DNA of 64,000 nt, from the NCBI GenBank assembly GCA_905250025.1, contig CAJNOJ010000255.1:67051-131050 (forward strand), written 5' to 3'. The notes beneath the pieces were generated by a model. The model was not told the origin of the DNA, ran no database searches, and was given only the letters and a program-made list of their open reading frames with translations. Numbering within the stretch: the first letter of the stretch is position 1; the number at the start of each line of letters is the position of its first letter. Source of the DNA: Adineta ricciae (lineage: Eukaryota; Rotifera; Eurotatoria; Adinetida; Adinetidae). Positions 11,400 to 22,294 of this stretch are shown here, piece after piece. Both the position numbers and the translations under genes were made by a program.

Positions 11400-12212
11400 T
11401 CAATTATATTTCACACTTTCATATCCATATTTATCATATTGTTCTCGTTTGAATTTATCTGATAAAATTGCATAAGCTTGATTCACTTTTTTGAACATTT
11501 CTTCTGCCTTTTTATCACCAGGATTTCGATCAGGATGAAATTCTTTTGCTTTTAATAAATACGCACGTTTGATTTCTTTGTCAGTTGCATTTCGATTAAT
11601 AGCTAATAGATTGTACAAATCTAATGGTACTTCTTCTTTTGTTTTTGTACTTGATTCTTTTGTACTAAAAAAAATATTATTTAGAAAATATTAATCTTCA
11701 TGAAAACAAACCGTTGTTGTTGTTGTCTGGATTGTTGTTGTTGTTGTCCATATGATTGATACTGTTGTTGTTGTTGTTGTTGTTGATATGATCGATATTG
11801 TTGTTGAAAAGGTGTTGTAAAATCATACGTAAATTGTGGAGCATTCGATGTATAATTTTGCCATTGTTGTTGACTGACTCGTTGTAGATAAATTTTTGGA
11901 TAGTTTTTGGCATAAAGACCAACAAGAGGTGCGAGAATACAAGCAATTGGTATCGATGTTTTAAAAGAAAGAAGTGAAGCAAGTGCAATACCAATTGATG
12001 GATCAATCATTGATCCAAGTGTAACAATTGATGCTAATGCTAATGGATAAAATCCAACTAAAGTTGCTAATGTTACTTTTGTCATTGAATATTGTCGATC
12101 ACCTTCAACATGACCAGTAACTCCATCAACTAAACATGTAAAATTTGTTGAACCATATTCATAATCAATGACATAAATTGGATAATATAAAAGACGTTCT
12201 TTTTTTGTATTT
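11400..12212 (-). CDS. J-domain (DnaJ-like) protein with N-terminal membrane segment, 5'-truncated
   Basis: Two exons on the minus strand: 11712-12212 (open into the N at 12213) and 11400-11664, joined over a 47-bp intron. The upstream part contains YYPIYVIDYEYGSTNFTCLV, then hydrophobic stretches (TLATLVGFYPLALASIVTLG and LLSFKTSIPIACILAPLVGL) and a Gln-rich linker from CAA repeats. The C-terminus is a compact J domain: YNLLAINRNATDKEIKRAYL, the HPD motif in KEFHPDRNPGDKKAEEMF, and NQAYAILSDKFKREQYDKYG. J domains stimulate Hsp70 ATPase. The J domain at the extreme C-terminus after membrane segments suggests a membrane-anchored Hsp70 co-chaperone; orientation and compartment are unknown. Confidence 0.85.
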
Positions 12213-12213
12213 N

Positions 12214-12316
12214 TGAAAATTCCAATGTTCGTTATTCAACAGATTCCTATCGATCATCAATGAGACAATATCCATACGGAAATGATTATAATAATATTCT
12301 AAGTGAACGTCTGTGA
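12214..12316 (+). CDS. C-terminal coding tail of an unidentified gene
   Basis: Immediately after the N at 12213 a 33-codon open frame reads ENSNVRYSTDSYRSSMRQYP and ends ILSERL-stop at 12314-12316. It looks like the polar C-terminal tail of a gene whose body lies in the missing sequence. Not identified. Confidence 0.35.
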
Positions 12317-12729
12317 TAAAATTTTATTTCAATGACATAAAAAGCCATATGAACAAGGGATAATTTTATTTAAAATTCTTTTTGTTCTTTTTCTGTAGAA
12401 AATTCATTTGAAATTAATTAAAAATATTTAAACAAACAAAAAAAGAGATTCATTTTCTTTTTGTCAAAAGATGATTGATTTCTCAATACATAATGTTTTA
12501 ATCGAATTGATGTTCTCATTTCAAATCTTTTCTCAATTTTACTATGACCAATGAAATAAATTTCTCTACATACACAATGACAATACTCTTTTTTACTAAT
12601 CTTTCTCTTCATATAAAAATAGAAAGTATTTCTATATGTAAAATTACATTGTGATACTATTTTCATTCGATCATTTTGTCTTAATCCTTATTTATTTTCA
12701 TTTAACATTGAATATTCGAAACAAAAGAA

Positions 12730-13569
12730 ATGTCACATATGTCTCCTTGTTTTTATATTTTTATCCTTATCTTCATCTTCTGTGCACAATGTTCATCTTT
12801 ATATATTGATTCTCAAATATCTAAAATTAATCGAAATAATCTTTCTGATTCATCACCTTGTCCATCACTTAATGTTTCTACAATTCGTTTAATCACATTT
12901 GATTTATTTGGTGCATTGATGTTAACCAAATCATCGTTACAAAGTAATATTGCTGAACTTTTACCATCATTATCATCAAGTGATGTTGAACGTTTCACTA
13001 ATATTTGGGTTGAAGCATATGTATCATATTTTGGAAAATCATTTCCAAGATCACAAACACATCAACCATTTTTATGGGTTATTCATTCATCATTGTTACA
13101 AATTTTAGAATCATTGAAATTATCAACAATTGTACCTGAAGATAGTTTTACTTTTAAATCATTAATGAAAACATGGAGTAATCTACAACCACGTCCTGGT
13201 GTTGTTAAAGTTCTATCAAAATTAAGCAAAAAATATCAATTGGGATTACTTTCCAATGGTGATAAAGATACATTACAAACAGCGTTGCGTATTTTTCCTT
13301 CATCTGTAAATATATCATCAATATTCTCATCAGATTATCCAATAAATTGTTTTAAAACATGTTCTGCAATGTATGCTCAAGTATTAGAAGCAGTTCATGG
13401 TGATAAGACACAAGTTTTACATGTAGCTGGTTCAACATACGATACTCATGGTGCTCGAACTTTTGGAATTTTCTCTGGTGCAATTGATAGTTCAGCAAAA
13501 AATACAAATCCATCACCATGTTTTGCTTTTGATGATATACAACAATTGATTTCATTTTTTAATGTTTAA
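12730..13569 (+). CDS. Secreted haloacid-dehalogenase-like hydrolase, 279 aa
   Basis: Single exon. A signal peptide (hydrophobic FYIFILIFIFCAQC at residues 8-21) precedes a HAD-superfamily domain. Motif I is ITFDLFGALM, with the nucleophilic Asp; the D-x-F-G-x-L form is that of 2-haloacid dehalogenases rather than DxD phosphatases. Motif II is GLLSNGD. Motif III is the Lys in CFKTCSAMYAQVL. Motif IV lies in LHVAGSTYDTHGARTFG. The length fits type II haloacid dehalogenases plus a leader. The usual DVxGA pattern in motif IV appears here as YDTHGA. Substrate unknown. A bacterial- or fungal-like dehalogenase with an added signal peptide is compatible with horizontal acquisition, but that is inference. 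Confidence 0.8.
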   Translation: MSHMSPCFYIFILIFIFCAQCSSLYIDSQISKINRNNLSDSSPCPSLNVSTIRLITFDLFGALMLTKSSLQSNIAELLPSLSSSDVERFTNIWVEAYVSYFGKSFPRSQTHQPFLWVIHSSLLQILESLKLSTIVPEDSFTFKSLMKTWSNLQPRPGVVKVLSKLSKKYQLGLLSNGDKDTLQTALRIFPSSVNISSIFSSDYPINCFKTCSAMYAQVLEAVHGDKTQVLHVAGSTYDTHGARTFGIFSGAIDSSAKNTNPSPCFAFDDIQQLISFFNV

Positions 13570-13658
13570 AAAACAAATCTAATACTGATTTTGTTTAAAA
13601 GACAAAATTTACAAATTCAATATAATTGATAATGAGTTATTTTTTTATTGAATAAGAA

Positions 13659-13892
13659 TTAAAAAATCGTTGTATTATAACACGATGTATAACATGGTGG
13701 AACATCAGAACAGAAATCCCAAGTATTTCCACACCAAGCTGAAGTACATTGTGAACATGATTTAACACGTGTAGTTTGACAAGTTGGACTTGTTAAGACA
13801 AAGCAACATTTACATAAAACATCACCATTTGTGTAATTAATCATTATTAACGAGAAAATCAATAGAAGAAATGTGAATTGTATTTTCATCAT
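13659..13892 (-). CDS. Small secreted Cys-rich protein, 77 aa
   Basis: Starts MMKIQFTFLLLIFSLIMINY, a clear signal peptide. The mature part of about 54 residues has ten cysteines (KCCF, SPTCQ, KSCSQC, AWCGN, DFCSD, PPCYTSCYN). The spacing suggests a disulfide-stabilised secreted peptide. No family recognised. It lies tail to tail with the HAD-like gene, about 90 bp apart. Confidence 0.65.
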   Translation of the reverse strand: MMKIQFTFLLLIFSLIMINYTNGDVLCKCCFVLTSPTCQTTRVKSCSQCTSAWCGNTWDFCSDVPPCYTSCYNTTIF

Positions 13893-14192
13893 TATTTCGT
13901 GATTCTTTTTTTTCTTCTTTTTTCAATAGTGACAATTCACTTTTAAAACCGCGTTTATATAATGATTTAAATAAATCTTCGTCATTGTTATTTTTTCTTG
14001 TCATTATCAGTATGATTAAAATATAAACTTATCGATTATTTTGTAGGTGTGAGAAAAACATTGCAAAAGTTATGTACATAGTTTTGAAAAAGTACTTCTT
14101 TCGATTGTAAAGTAATTTATATAAAAATAATTAATTCTTCTTTTCAATATTAAAACTTTTAATTATATAAGATAAAATTTAATATGTGAAAA
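13893..14192. other. Upstream region ending at contig join
   Basis: AT-rich, no gene seen; ends at the N at 14193. Confidence 0.4.
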
Positions 14193-14193
14193 N

Positions 14194-14637
14194 ATTCGTG
14201 GTCAATCAGATTCGACTATTAAAAAGAAATGGTGTGAAGGACCACGAACTTGTCTTGGTCTGATGACGACTGATTTTCCAAATCTATTCATGATAACGGG
14301 ACCAGGAAGTCCATCAGTATTCACCAATATGGTTGTTTCGATTGAACAACATGTGGATTGGATTGCAGATTGTCTCGATTATCTGAGAAAGAATCAATTT
14401 GACACGATTGAACCGTCTCGAGAAAGTGAAGATGGGTGGGTCAATCAAGTCAATGCTATTGCTAATGCTTCCTTAGTTAACATGGCCAATTCGTGGTATT
14501 TGGGAGCAAATGTTCCAGGAAAACCACGGGTTTTCATTCCATATGCAGCTGGAATTGTTCCTTATCGACAGAAATGTGATCAAGTGGCAGCGAATGGTTA
14601 TGAAGGTTTTCAATTGAAAAAGATGACAACTAAATAA
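14194..14637 (+). CDS. Baeyer-Villiger-type flavin monooxygenase, 3' end
   Basis: Open from the N at 14193, beginning IRGQSDSTIKKKWCEGPRTC and including DFPNLFMITGPGSPSVFTNM, then VVSIEQHVDWIADCLDYLRK. It ends YEGFQLKKMTTK-stop. These blocks are characteristic of the C-terminal third of cyclohexanone/phenylacetone-type monooxygenases, which use FAD and NADPH to insert oxygen next to a ketone. The N-terminal FAD and NADPH Rossmann motifs are in the missing sequence. No intron is seen in this part. Such enzymes are mainly bacterial and fungal, so horizontal origin is plausible but cannot be tested here. Confidence 0.85.
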   Translation: MRGQSDSTIKKKWCEGPRTCLGLMTTDFPNLFMITGPGSPSVFTNMVVSIEQHVDWIADCLDYLRKNQFDTIEPSRESEDGWVNQVNAIANASLVNMANSWYLGANVPGKPRVFIPYAAGIVPYRQKCDQVAANGYEGFQLKKMTTK

Positions 14638-14940
14638 GAGTACGGATATCAAAGTAGAAAACAAACAATATCATTAAATTATGTGTGTGTTTTGAAATTT
14701 TAATCGTTCTACGAAAAGAAACAGATGATTTATAATAACGATTGAGGATGTAAAACATAATAAATCTTAGTTAGAATGAGTTCAGATCCTCCCATTCATT
14801 TACATTATATATCAATCATTTCATTCTTTCATTGCATAGAACGTCAACTGTTTTTCGATTTCATCAAACTATGTACATAGTCTTGCTTGACAAAATACAA
14901 AGTTTTATTCTTTAACATCAACGTTATATGTTTCGATTAA

Positions 14941-15279
14941 TTAAGCAGGAAGTATTCGTGTCAACCTACGTCGCTCTTGAATTTCTGTTTCGGCCATGCG
15001 ACGACCAAAAAACCAATCCTTTATATCAACAACAAATAGTATAATTACACAAAAAAAAACAGTAGAAAAAAGTCCTTACCTCAATATCAACCAACCATCC
15101 AATTCCTTTCAGATTCCACTGATTGCATATTAATAGAACTTCGTTTACACTTGGCATTCTATTCATCGTATAATCTACAAAGTTAATGTTAAAGCATTTC
15201 GATTAATGATGGATCTACTTACATTCATTTAAATATTGAATTTGTTCATTAGTTAGTAACTTTTCTACTTCTTTCAATC
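14941..15279 (-). CDS. Homeodomain-like protein, three 3' exons
   Basis: Minus-strand exons 15223-15279, 15080-15174 and 14941-15018 have GT-AG junctions and matching phases. Together they encode LKEVEKLLTNEQIQYLNEYY, TMNRMPSVNEVLLICNQWNL, KGIGWLVDIEDWFFGRRMAE and TEIQERRRLTRILPA-stop. The TNEQIQYLNEYY helix, a second helix with PSVNE, and a third helix ending WFFGRR follow homeodomain layout. The usual WFxNRR has Gly in place of the near-invariant DNA-contacting Asn51. If it is a homeodomain it is atypical and may bind DNA differently or not at all. The 5' end is not resolved; 15563-15754 may hold an upstream exon. Confidence 0.55.
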
Positions 15280-16769
15280 CTAAGAAAGCGAAATTACGAG
15301 TAGATATCTACTTTTACACAGATTGAAATGATAAAAATTCAAAAATAAAAATCCATTCATCGATGTCCACATAGATCTAAACGCTCATTAGGGTCTTTTC
15401 TTTCTTTTTAACAGTAAGTTAATAGAAAAGTTACTCCAAATCATGTCTAACCATATCGAACATAACGCAATAGGATATTTTTGTTTTTATATTATACAAA
15501 ATATTTCAACAAGAGATTTACTTCGAATCTTTTCGACCATTTCAATCAAGAATAAAATCATTTCATTCGTCAATAGAAATCAATTTATCATTTGTTACCA
15601 GATATAACTTACTCGAAGTACATTGAGCAAAATAATCCCAAGTCCAAAAACCATCAGTCATGTTCAGAGAATGATGAAAATGTGGAACACAAAACGAATT
15701 ATTTCCTTTTCTTATTGACAACTTATATATCATTTCTATACGTCGGACGTACACAAAGAAGACGACAGGTCATTAACAGCGGCAATGTCCGCTATTGGTG
15801 CTCATAATGAAAGCAAAACATGAGCACCTTTGTCTTTTCATTAGAAAAGAAAGAAGATACAACATGATAAGACACCTTCATTGGTTTGAGATATTGCATT
15901 CTTAGAGAATAGAAATATGTCCTATACTCCATTTGCTACATATTGTTAAAACCTAGAGAAGACTTTGTATTTGTACTGGTCTTTATTTAAATAGAATTAA
16001 ATTGATAAAGATTGATGATCAATTGTCTCGAAAAGGAATTAAATCAAAGGTTTGTTTTCATATTGGAATCGTTGAGATTAGTTCTATCATCATTTTCTAA
16101 TTTTATGGCGAAAAAAGTTGATTATCTGCATTCTCTTATGTTCGTTGAAGTGGTTATTTACATTCCGAAATACACAAAATACTTTTCTTTTGATTTGTTT
16201 TTTTTTAACCAAAAATTTAAATTCCAATTTTTTCTTTTTCTATCCTCATGATTCAGACAAGATCGTAGTAAAATGACGACGAAAGTAAATTGAAGAAAGC
16301 CAAGAGAAGATTCATCAACTAAAAATGTTACGATGAAAAGCAAATTCAATCGATTGAATCCCATAATCAATTGTTTCTATTTCTTGACATGAAGTCAAAC
16401 TTATCCATTAAAAGTGTGTGCAATGATATAACACAAGGTTTTCATACGAGAATATCTTCTATTTCTTATAATGTTACACATTGCGAAATCAATTGTGCTT
16501 TTGGAGTCGATTTCGACATCTCTAACTACGATATGTCATATACTTTGAAGTTGAATTCATGATTTCCTTCACGGAATCTCATCCTCAAGGAAACATTGAA
16601 GACAAGAATAGAAAGTTTCGGATATGTTGTTCTTATTTAGTTTGATAGAATCAACTAAAAGCTTTTTTCTTTATTCTTCTTTAAATAAATAAAAAACTTT
16701 TTTTTGGATGAAAACGATCAGTTTTCTCGACGCTCTAAAAAGATGAATTTGTTTATATATAGAAAATTT
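15280..16769. other. Region without clearly supported gene
   Basis: Several open frames of 60-80 codons exist on both strands but none shows a domain. The minus-strand piece around 15620-15700 (FCVPHFHHSLNMTDGFWTWD) looks coding-like and could be an upstream exon of the homeodomain-like gene. Confidence 0.35.
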
Positions 16770-16966
16770 GATCAATCAACTTACTGTTTTCTTCAAGTTT
16801 CTTGGTTATGTACCGCAAATATTCAACTTCAGTACGAAATGCAGTCACCTTCGCTTCTCTCCAGGTTATTTCCAACTTATGGTGAACGCAATCCACATCG
16901 TCAATGGTTGATACCATCTGTTGTTCGAGTACTCGGATGATCTCCTCTTCTTCTTCACGGTCGAAG
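16770..16966 (-). CDS. Coiled-coil exon, copy 1
   Basis: Minus strand: VFDREEEEEIIRVLEQQMVS, TIDDVDCVHHKLEITWREAK, VTAFRTEVEYLRYITKKLEE, followed by a GTAAGT donor at about 16780. The heptad-like pattern predicts a coiled coil. The upstream end abuts the mobile element at 16968-17106. A degraded copy of the same exon lies on the other side of that element. No family assigned; probably an internal exon of a larger gene or its remnant. Confidence 0.45.
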
Positions 16967-16967
16967 A

Positions 16968-17106
16968 CCCAGGTCGTTCATTCCGGCGACTGAATCCCTT
17001 GAAATCTGAGTCGGATCCTGTACAGCTCTTCTCGATTCTGGCGGCAAGGAAATGGTCGGAAAACGAACCTAACCGGCCGGAACCGACCGTACCATAATAA
17101 CCTGGG
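16968..17106. mobile_element. CCCAGG element, family B, copy 1
   Basis: Begins CCCAGGTCGTTCATTCCGGC and ends CCATAATAACCTGGG. Interior words (GAATCCCTTGAAATCTGAGT, GGTCGGAAAACGAACC, CCGGCCGGAACCGACC) match the copies at 32371, 33674 and 57919. Flanking dinucleotides are GA and AA, so the target duplication is not intact here. Inserted between two copies of a coiled-coil exon. Confidence 0.75.
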
Positions 17107-17109
17107 AAG

Positions 17110-17290
17110 CTTTCGTGTTATTCATCTCAAGTATTCAACTTCAGCACGAAATGCAGTTGCTTTTTGCTTCTTTCCATGCAATTTCGAGCTTGTGGTGATG
17201 GTAATCCACATCTTCCTCTAATAAAGAAAGTTGTTCCTTGAGAATTTTGACAATAATTTCTTCTTCTTTTCGGTTGAATAGACAACGAAT
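17110..17290 (-). pseudogene. Coiled-coil exon, decayed copy 2
   Basis: Minus strand: FNRKEEEIIVKILKEQLSLL, EEDVDYHHHKLEIAWKEAK, then a one-base frame change into ATAFRAEVEYLR and a stop. It is clearly paralogous to the exon at 16770-16966, but the frameshift and stop make it non-functional. Confidence 0.6.
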
Positions 17291-17622
17291 AATCTATGCA
17301 GGAGAAAATCGAATTCGAATATTAGATTATAATCATTTAGTTTTGGATCTGATTGCGCCATCACGATGATAAATTTACGAGATCTAAAAAAGGAAAATTC
17401 AGTTAATACAAAGACAAACGGTGAGAAACTGTCTTATCTTTCTCACAGACAACTTATCCATGAATTACTACTTGTATCAATTCAAAATTACCCATTTCAG
17501 ATTTGACCAAAACTGATACAATTCAACGAGATTTTCGTTTCCTTCATTATGACCACTGAACAACATAGTCGAAAGATGTCACCATGAGTAAAATTTAAAA
17601 AGTTCCATTTTATCGGTGTGAA

Positions 17623-17917
17623 CCCAAGTCAAAGAGTACGGACCGGTTCCCATAGGAAAGCGCAGGAAATCACTGGAACATGGAAGCAGTATTCCGACCG
17701 GAAACTTTGGGATTTTTTCCGATGATTTTCGGTTAGTTCCTGTCGGAAACCACGTGAAACCGACTGGAATTCACCGGAAAAAATCCCAAAATTTCCGGTC
17801 GGAATACTGCTTCCATGTTCCAGTGAATTCCGGTGCTTTCCTGTGGGATCCGGTGTTTTTTCCGCGGCTTTCCTGCAGGATCCCAAGGGATCCGGACGCC
17901 GGAACGTGCGACATGGG
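17623..17917. mobile_element. CCCAGG-related element, family C, with 50-bp hairpin arms
   Basis: Starts CCCAAGTC and ends GACATGGG, flanked on both sides by AA. Positions 17671-17720 and 17776-17825 form inverted arms of 50 bp with one mismatch and a 55-bp loop. The element is GC-rich compared with the surroundings and built of GGAAAC/CCGGTCGG/GGATCC words like families A and B. No coding capacity. Confidence 0.7.
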
Positions 17918-18755
17918 AAGCTAGCACGAACAAACTTTTGGAAATTTTTCTATCGATATCTTTGTTCGTTTCCTTTAGGTCTATTTATAATTCAGATAGA
18001 ATTTTTCCAAAGTTTGCCCGGTGAATAAAAGTATCATCATTCAATGCAGAATTAAATTCTGAGTCGAATGATGTAGCTTGCATGGATGGGACATATTTAG
18101 TAAAAAGTTTTTAGCTAATATGTCGTTTGTTTGTGCTTCGCTTCACATCGATAGGCAAAACTAATTCCATTTTGAGGATCTATTTTTGTGATTATAGGAT
18201 ATGTTATCTTAATTGATCTTTCAATTGTTGAAAATTATGCGGAACAGAAATATAGCTTATTTTAATTATTTATTGAAAAAAATAAAGAAAATGGATGAAA
18301 TGTTTATTGTACACAAAAAAATCTGATCCAAAATAGTTTCGAGCATAATCAGGATCGACTGATGATGGCAAGAAAGAGAACTGCGTGCTTGCTTAGAGGA
18401 AATGGTTGAAGTAGAAAAGATATGAATAAAGACGCGTCGAAAATGGACCACACAAAATTCTATTCATCAACAAATTTTACTACTTTTCTGAAATATTAAC
18501 ATTTTGATTAGATGGAAGTTGATCCGATTCATCTCAAGAGAAATGACGAAATCGAATATAAATTATCTATTTCATCATCTGTTAATTTGTCGAAATACGC
18601 GAAATCATTCAGTATAATTCATACAGAGAATTGTTCGATCGCGAATTGACCTGTGATCGTACTTTTATCGTACTCGCTTATCGGTCAGAGGAATCAAAGA
18701 GTTTGACCGTGCGAAAAGTGCGTTTTAGAACATGTCTGGGTACGCAGTACTGTAC
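17918..18755. other. Intergenic region upstream of NRPS-like gene
   Basis: No supported gene. The last 100 bp are less AT-rich and contain the TATA box of the next gene. Confidence 0.45.
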
Positions 18756-18763
18756 TATATAAG
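18756..18763 (+). promoter_or_regulatory. TATA box of the NRPS-like reductase gene
   Basis: TATATAAG lies about 100 bp upstream of the ATG at 18865, with no intervening ATG that would compete strongly. Confidence 0.6.
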
Positions 18764-18864
18764 CTCGGAGAAAGAAAGAAGAAATCGAAATATTCGAATC
18801 GAATAGACAACATTATTCAGTCAAAACTTCTGTTGAGGAATTCATCCGTCATCGTATCATTCCA

Positions 18865-21800
18865 ATGGAACACTTGAAACAATTACCATTTTCATCATTG
18901 ACTGGTGCTCTTCAATATCAAACACGAACAAAACCAAACAAAACTGCTGTATTGTATCCTGATCCAAAGAGCAATTGGAAAGAATATTCAACTCTTACGT
19001 ACAAACAATATGATAATGTCACCAATCATTTAGCAGAAATTATTTCCAAATATTTACCATCTTTATCATCATCGAATGAGACGATCACCTGTGGTCTATT
19101 AGCAGCTGATAATATCAAATATTTATTATCTGAATATGCTTTATTGAAATTACCCAATGTGATTATGTTTCCAATTTCATCTCGAAATTCTCAGGCAGCA
19201 GTTGAACACTTATTAAAAGAAACGAAAACCATTCTTCTATTGACAACATCTCAATATTCATCAATGATGGAAATAGTTCGACAGAAAGAAGAATTTCAAC
19301 ATTTGAAAGTTCTTCTTTTGGACAACGACGAATTTGATTTAGAACAGATCATGGAAAAGAAAGATATCGAATATAAAATGACATTCAAAAGTGTTTCAAT
19401 AGGTGAGAAAAATGACGAAGAATTGAATAAAAAAGTTGTAATTATTCACAGGTAAGCTTTTCACATTTGTATAATGGATTCAATTTGAGATTTCTTTCAG
19501 TTCTGGAAGTACAACGTATCCAAAACCAATTTATTTAACAAATCGTTATTTTCTAATCAGTTCAACTGTATATCAATCTATCAACACAGATTTTTGGCGA
19601 GAAGATGATGTTGTATTAACATGGGGTGCATTGTAAGTTTACTAAGTCATATATTGAATGATAAATATTTTCATAATGATAGATTTCATGCTTTGGCGTT
19701 CATTGCAACAACACGTGCAATTATCAGTGGATGTACATTCGCATTGCCACTTTGCGTTGGTTTTCCACCGAAACCAAACGAATTGCTCCATAATTTACAA
19801 GTGAAAAATGGTATTACGGTTTTGATAACCGTGCCCAGTTTACTTGAACAACTTGTACATGAAATACTTTCGGGGAAGAATCATTCGGTTAATTTTAAAC
19901 CATTGGCAAATTTGAGGGCTGTCGCTTGCGGTGGCGCAAGTTGTCCAGATGAATTATGTCAAATATTAGTCGACAATGGAGTCGTTCTTTTAAATGTTTA
20001 TGGTTCTACAGGTGAACAACACAACCATCATAGAAAAAAGGACGAGATTATAAAATAACTTTTCTCTTTTCTAGAAACTGGTCTTCTTCTCAGCAAAAAT
20101 TTCAATCCTTATGATAAAAGATGGAAATATGTTGAAATTGCTGATGCTCGAAAACCTTATGTTCGAATTGAAACAGCGCCAAATACAGAAAATCCCAATG
20201 AAAAGATCTTAATTCATCAACCAAATGATCCATACTTAGCTGAAAATGTTTGTAATTATGCCAATGGTTGTTATACTGCTGGTGACATATTTCTCGAAGA
20301 TCCACCTAATTCGGGACAATATCTCATCTTAGGACGTCAAGATGATACTTTAGTTCATGTTAATGGCGAAAAGACAAACGCACTTGCAATGGAAAACTCC
20401 ATTCGATCTTCACCGCTCATTAAACAAGTTGCTATTGTCGGTCACAATCAATTTTGTACAGCTGCATTGATTCAATTGGATATTGAAGAAGCGTTCAATT
20501 ATGAATTCGATGAAATTGAAGAAAAAGTGTGGAAAGTCGTTGAACAAGCGAATAGCAAAGCACCTTCTCATTCACATATTCTTCGACAACTTGTTAAAAT
20601 CATTCCAATGAATAAATCTTTACCTGTAACACATAAAGGCAATATAATGAGACAAAAAGTGAATCAAGAATATTCAACATTGATTAAGAAGATCTATGAG
20701 AAGTTTTTCAATCAACAAAGTGAAACAACTCGACATGAATCACTTTGGACAAAAGAAACAATCAAAAAATACTTAGAAGATAAATTAAACTCATTCGTTC
20801 ATGAAGATGATCGAACTAAAATCAAGAATTCTTCACGATCAATCTTTGATTTTGGTATCAATTCTTTACAAGTTATTCAATTGAGAAATTCGATTTGTCA
20901 AGATATTCATGAAATACCAAAGAATTTTATTTATGAATATTCTTCAATTGATCAAATGGTTGAAGAATTAATAAAACATTTTAAATCAGAGAATGTCAAC
21001 AATCAATCCGATGATCCATTTCATTATCAATTAACCGAACAGATCATTGATAAATATATTAATTTAATGAAAACAAGAGAAGTTCCTCATCCTACAAAAG
21101 AACATCAACACAAAGAACGTGTTTTTCTTATTACAGGTGCCAATGGTTCTTTGGGTAATTTTGTTATTCGAGATCTACTGAGACGATCGGAATTGGTTGT
21201 TAAACGTGTGTTTTGTCTTTTACGTGGTTCAAACACACAGCAACGTCTCTTGGAATCATTCGAACAACGACAATTAGATGTTTCAATTGTCAAAGATTCG
21301 TTAGAACAACGATTAATCATTTTGCCTTTATCGATGAATTTAAGTGACGAACACTTAGGTCAAACCGAGGATATTTATCAACAATTACAAAATGAAGTAA
21401 CAGATATTATTCATGTTGCATGGAAAATGAATTTCAATCAAACAATTAAAGATTTCGAACAAGATTCCATTTTTGGAGTTTATAATCTTTTACGATTAGC
21501 ATCTTCCAATCAAATGCAATTTCATTTTATTTCAAGTATTGCATCGGCTGGTTCAGGTCTTTTATCAACTATTAAAGAAGAACCATTACCAAGAATGGCA
21601 CAAGTTGCATTACCACAAGGATATGGACAAAGTAAATATGCAGCTGAACATTTATGTTGGGCAGCAATGAATTTATGGCGTAGGTTTTTCGTGTAAAACC
21701 ATTTATTCACATATTCATGATTGATTTGTTTTAGATATACCTGTGAATATTTATCGTGTTGGTCAAATAAGTGGCGATACACAAAATGGTGTTTGGAACA

Positions 21801-22294
21801 CAGGTGAAATGACTTCAATGATGATTTATGCAGGTGCTGGACTATTGAAGAAAATGCCAAATGTTGGAGAAGATGTTAATTGGATACCTGTTGATATTTG
21901 TAGTGCTTCATTAGTTGATTTAGCTTTAAAATCTTCTTTTCAAACAACAATATCTGACAATGAACGTGTTTATCATCTACTAAATCCTTTTCTGATTACA
22001 TATGATCAATATTTAACTTCACTTCGGGCAGCAGGTTTAACATTCGACACAGTTCCTCCGAAATCGTTCATTGGTGCGATTTCAACAATAGCAAATACAA
22101 CAAATCCATTGGTCAAATTATTGCCTTTTTTTGAACAATCGTTCAATGAGAAGGGTATTTTAGAATTATCCAAATATGAAACGACTAAAACAACTGAAAA
22201 ATGTGAAATTTTGAAAAATTGTTCACCAATTGATTCAAATTTGATCAAATTATATTTGAATTATTGGAAGAAATGTCAAGTGTTACAATATTAA
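18865..22294 (+). CDS. NRPS-like carboxylate reductase (adenylation - carrier - thioester reductase)
   Basis: Five exons (18865-19451, 19501-19632, 19683-20011, 20075-21679, 21735-22294) joined by 49-63 bp GT-AG introns give an uninterrupted 1,070-aa frame. The adenylation domain shows SSGSTTYPKP (split across intron 1), NVYGSTETG (across intron 3), YTAGDIF and LGRQDDTLVHVNGEK. The carrier domain has DFGINSLQ with the phosphopantetheine Ser. The reductase domain has FLITGANGSLGNFVIRDL (NADPH loop) and the catalytic YGQSKYAAEHL. It should adenylate a carboxylic acid, load it on the carrier arm and release it as an aldehyde or alcohol, like fungal aryl-acid/aminoadipate-type reductases. All motifs are intact. 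Substrate unknown. Fungal origin by horizontal transfer is a plausible inference. Confidence 0.92.

Noticed and set aside
16012..16562. Several 60-80 codon open frames on both strands
   Set aside because: Low-complexity or T-rich translations without motifs; length expected by chance in such sequence.
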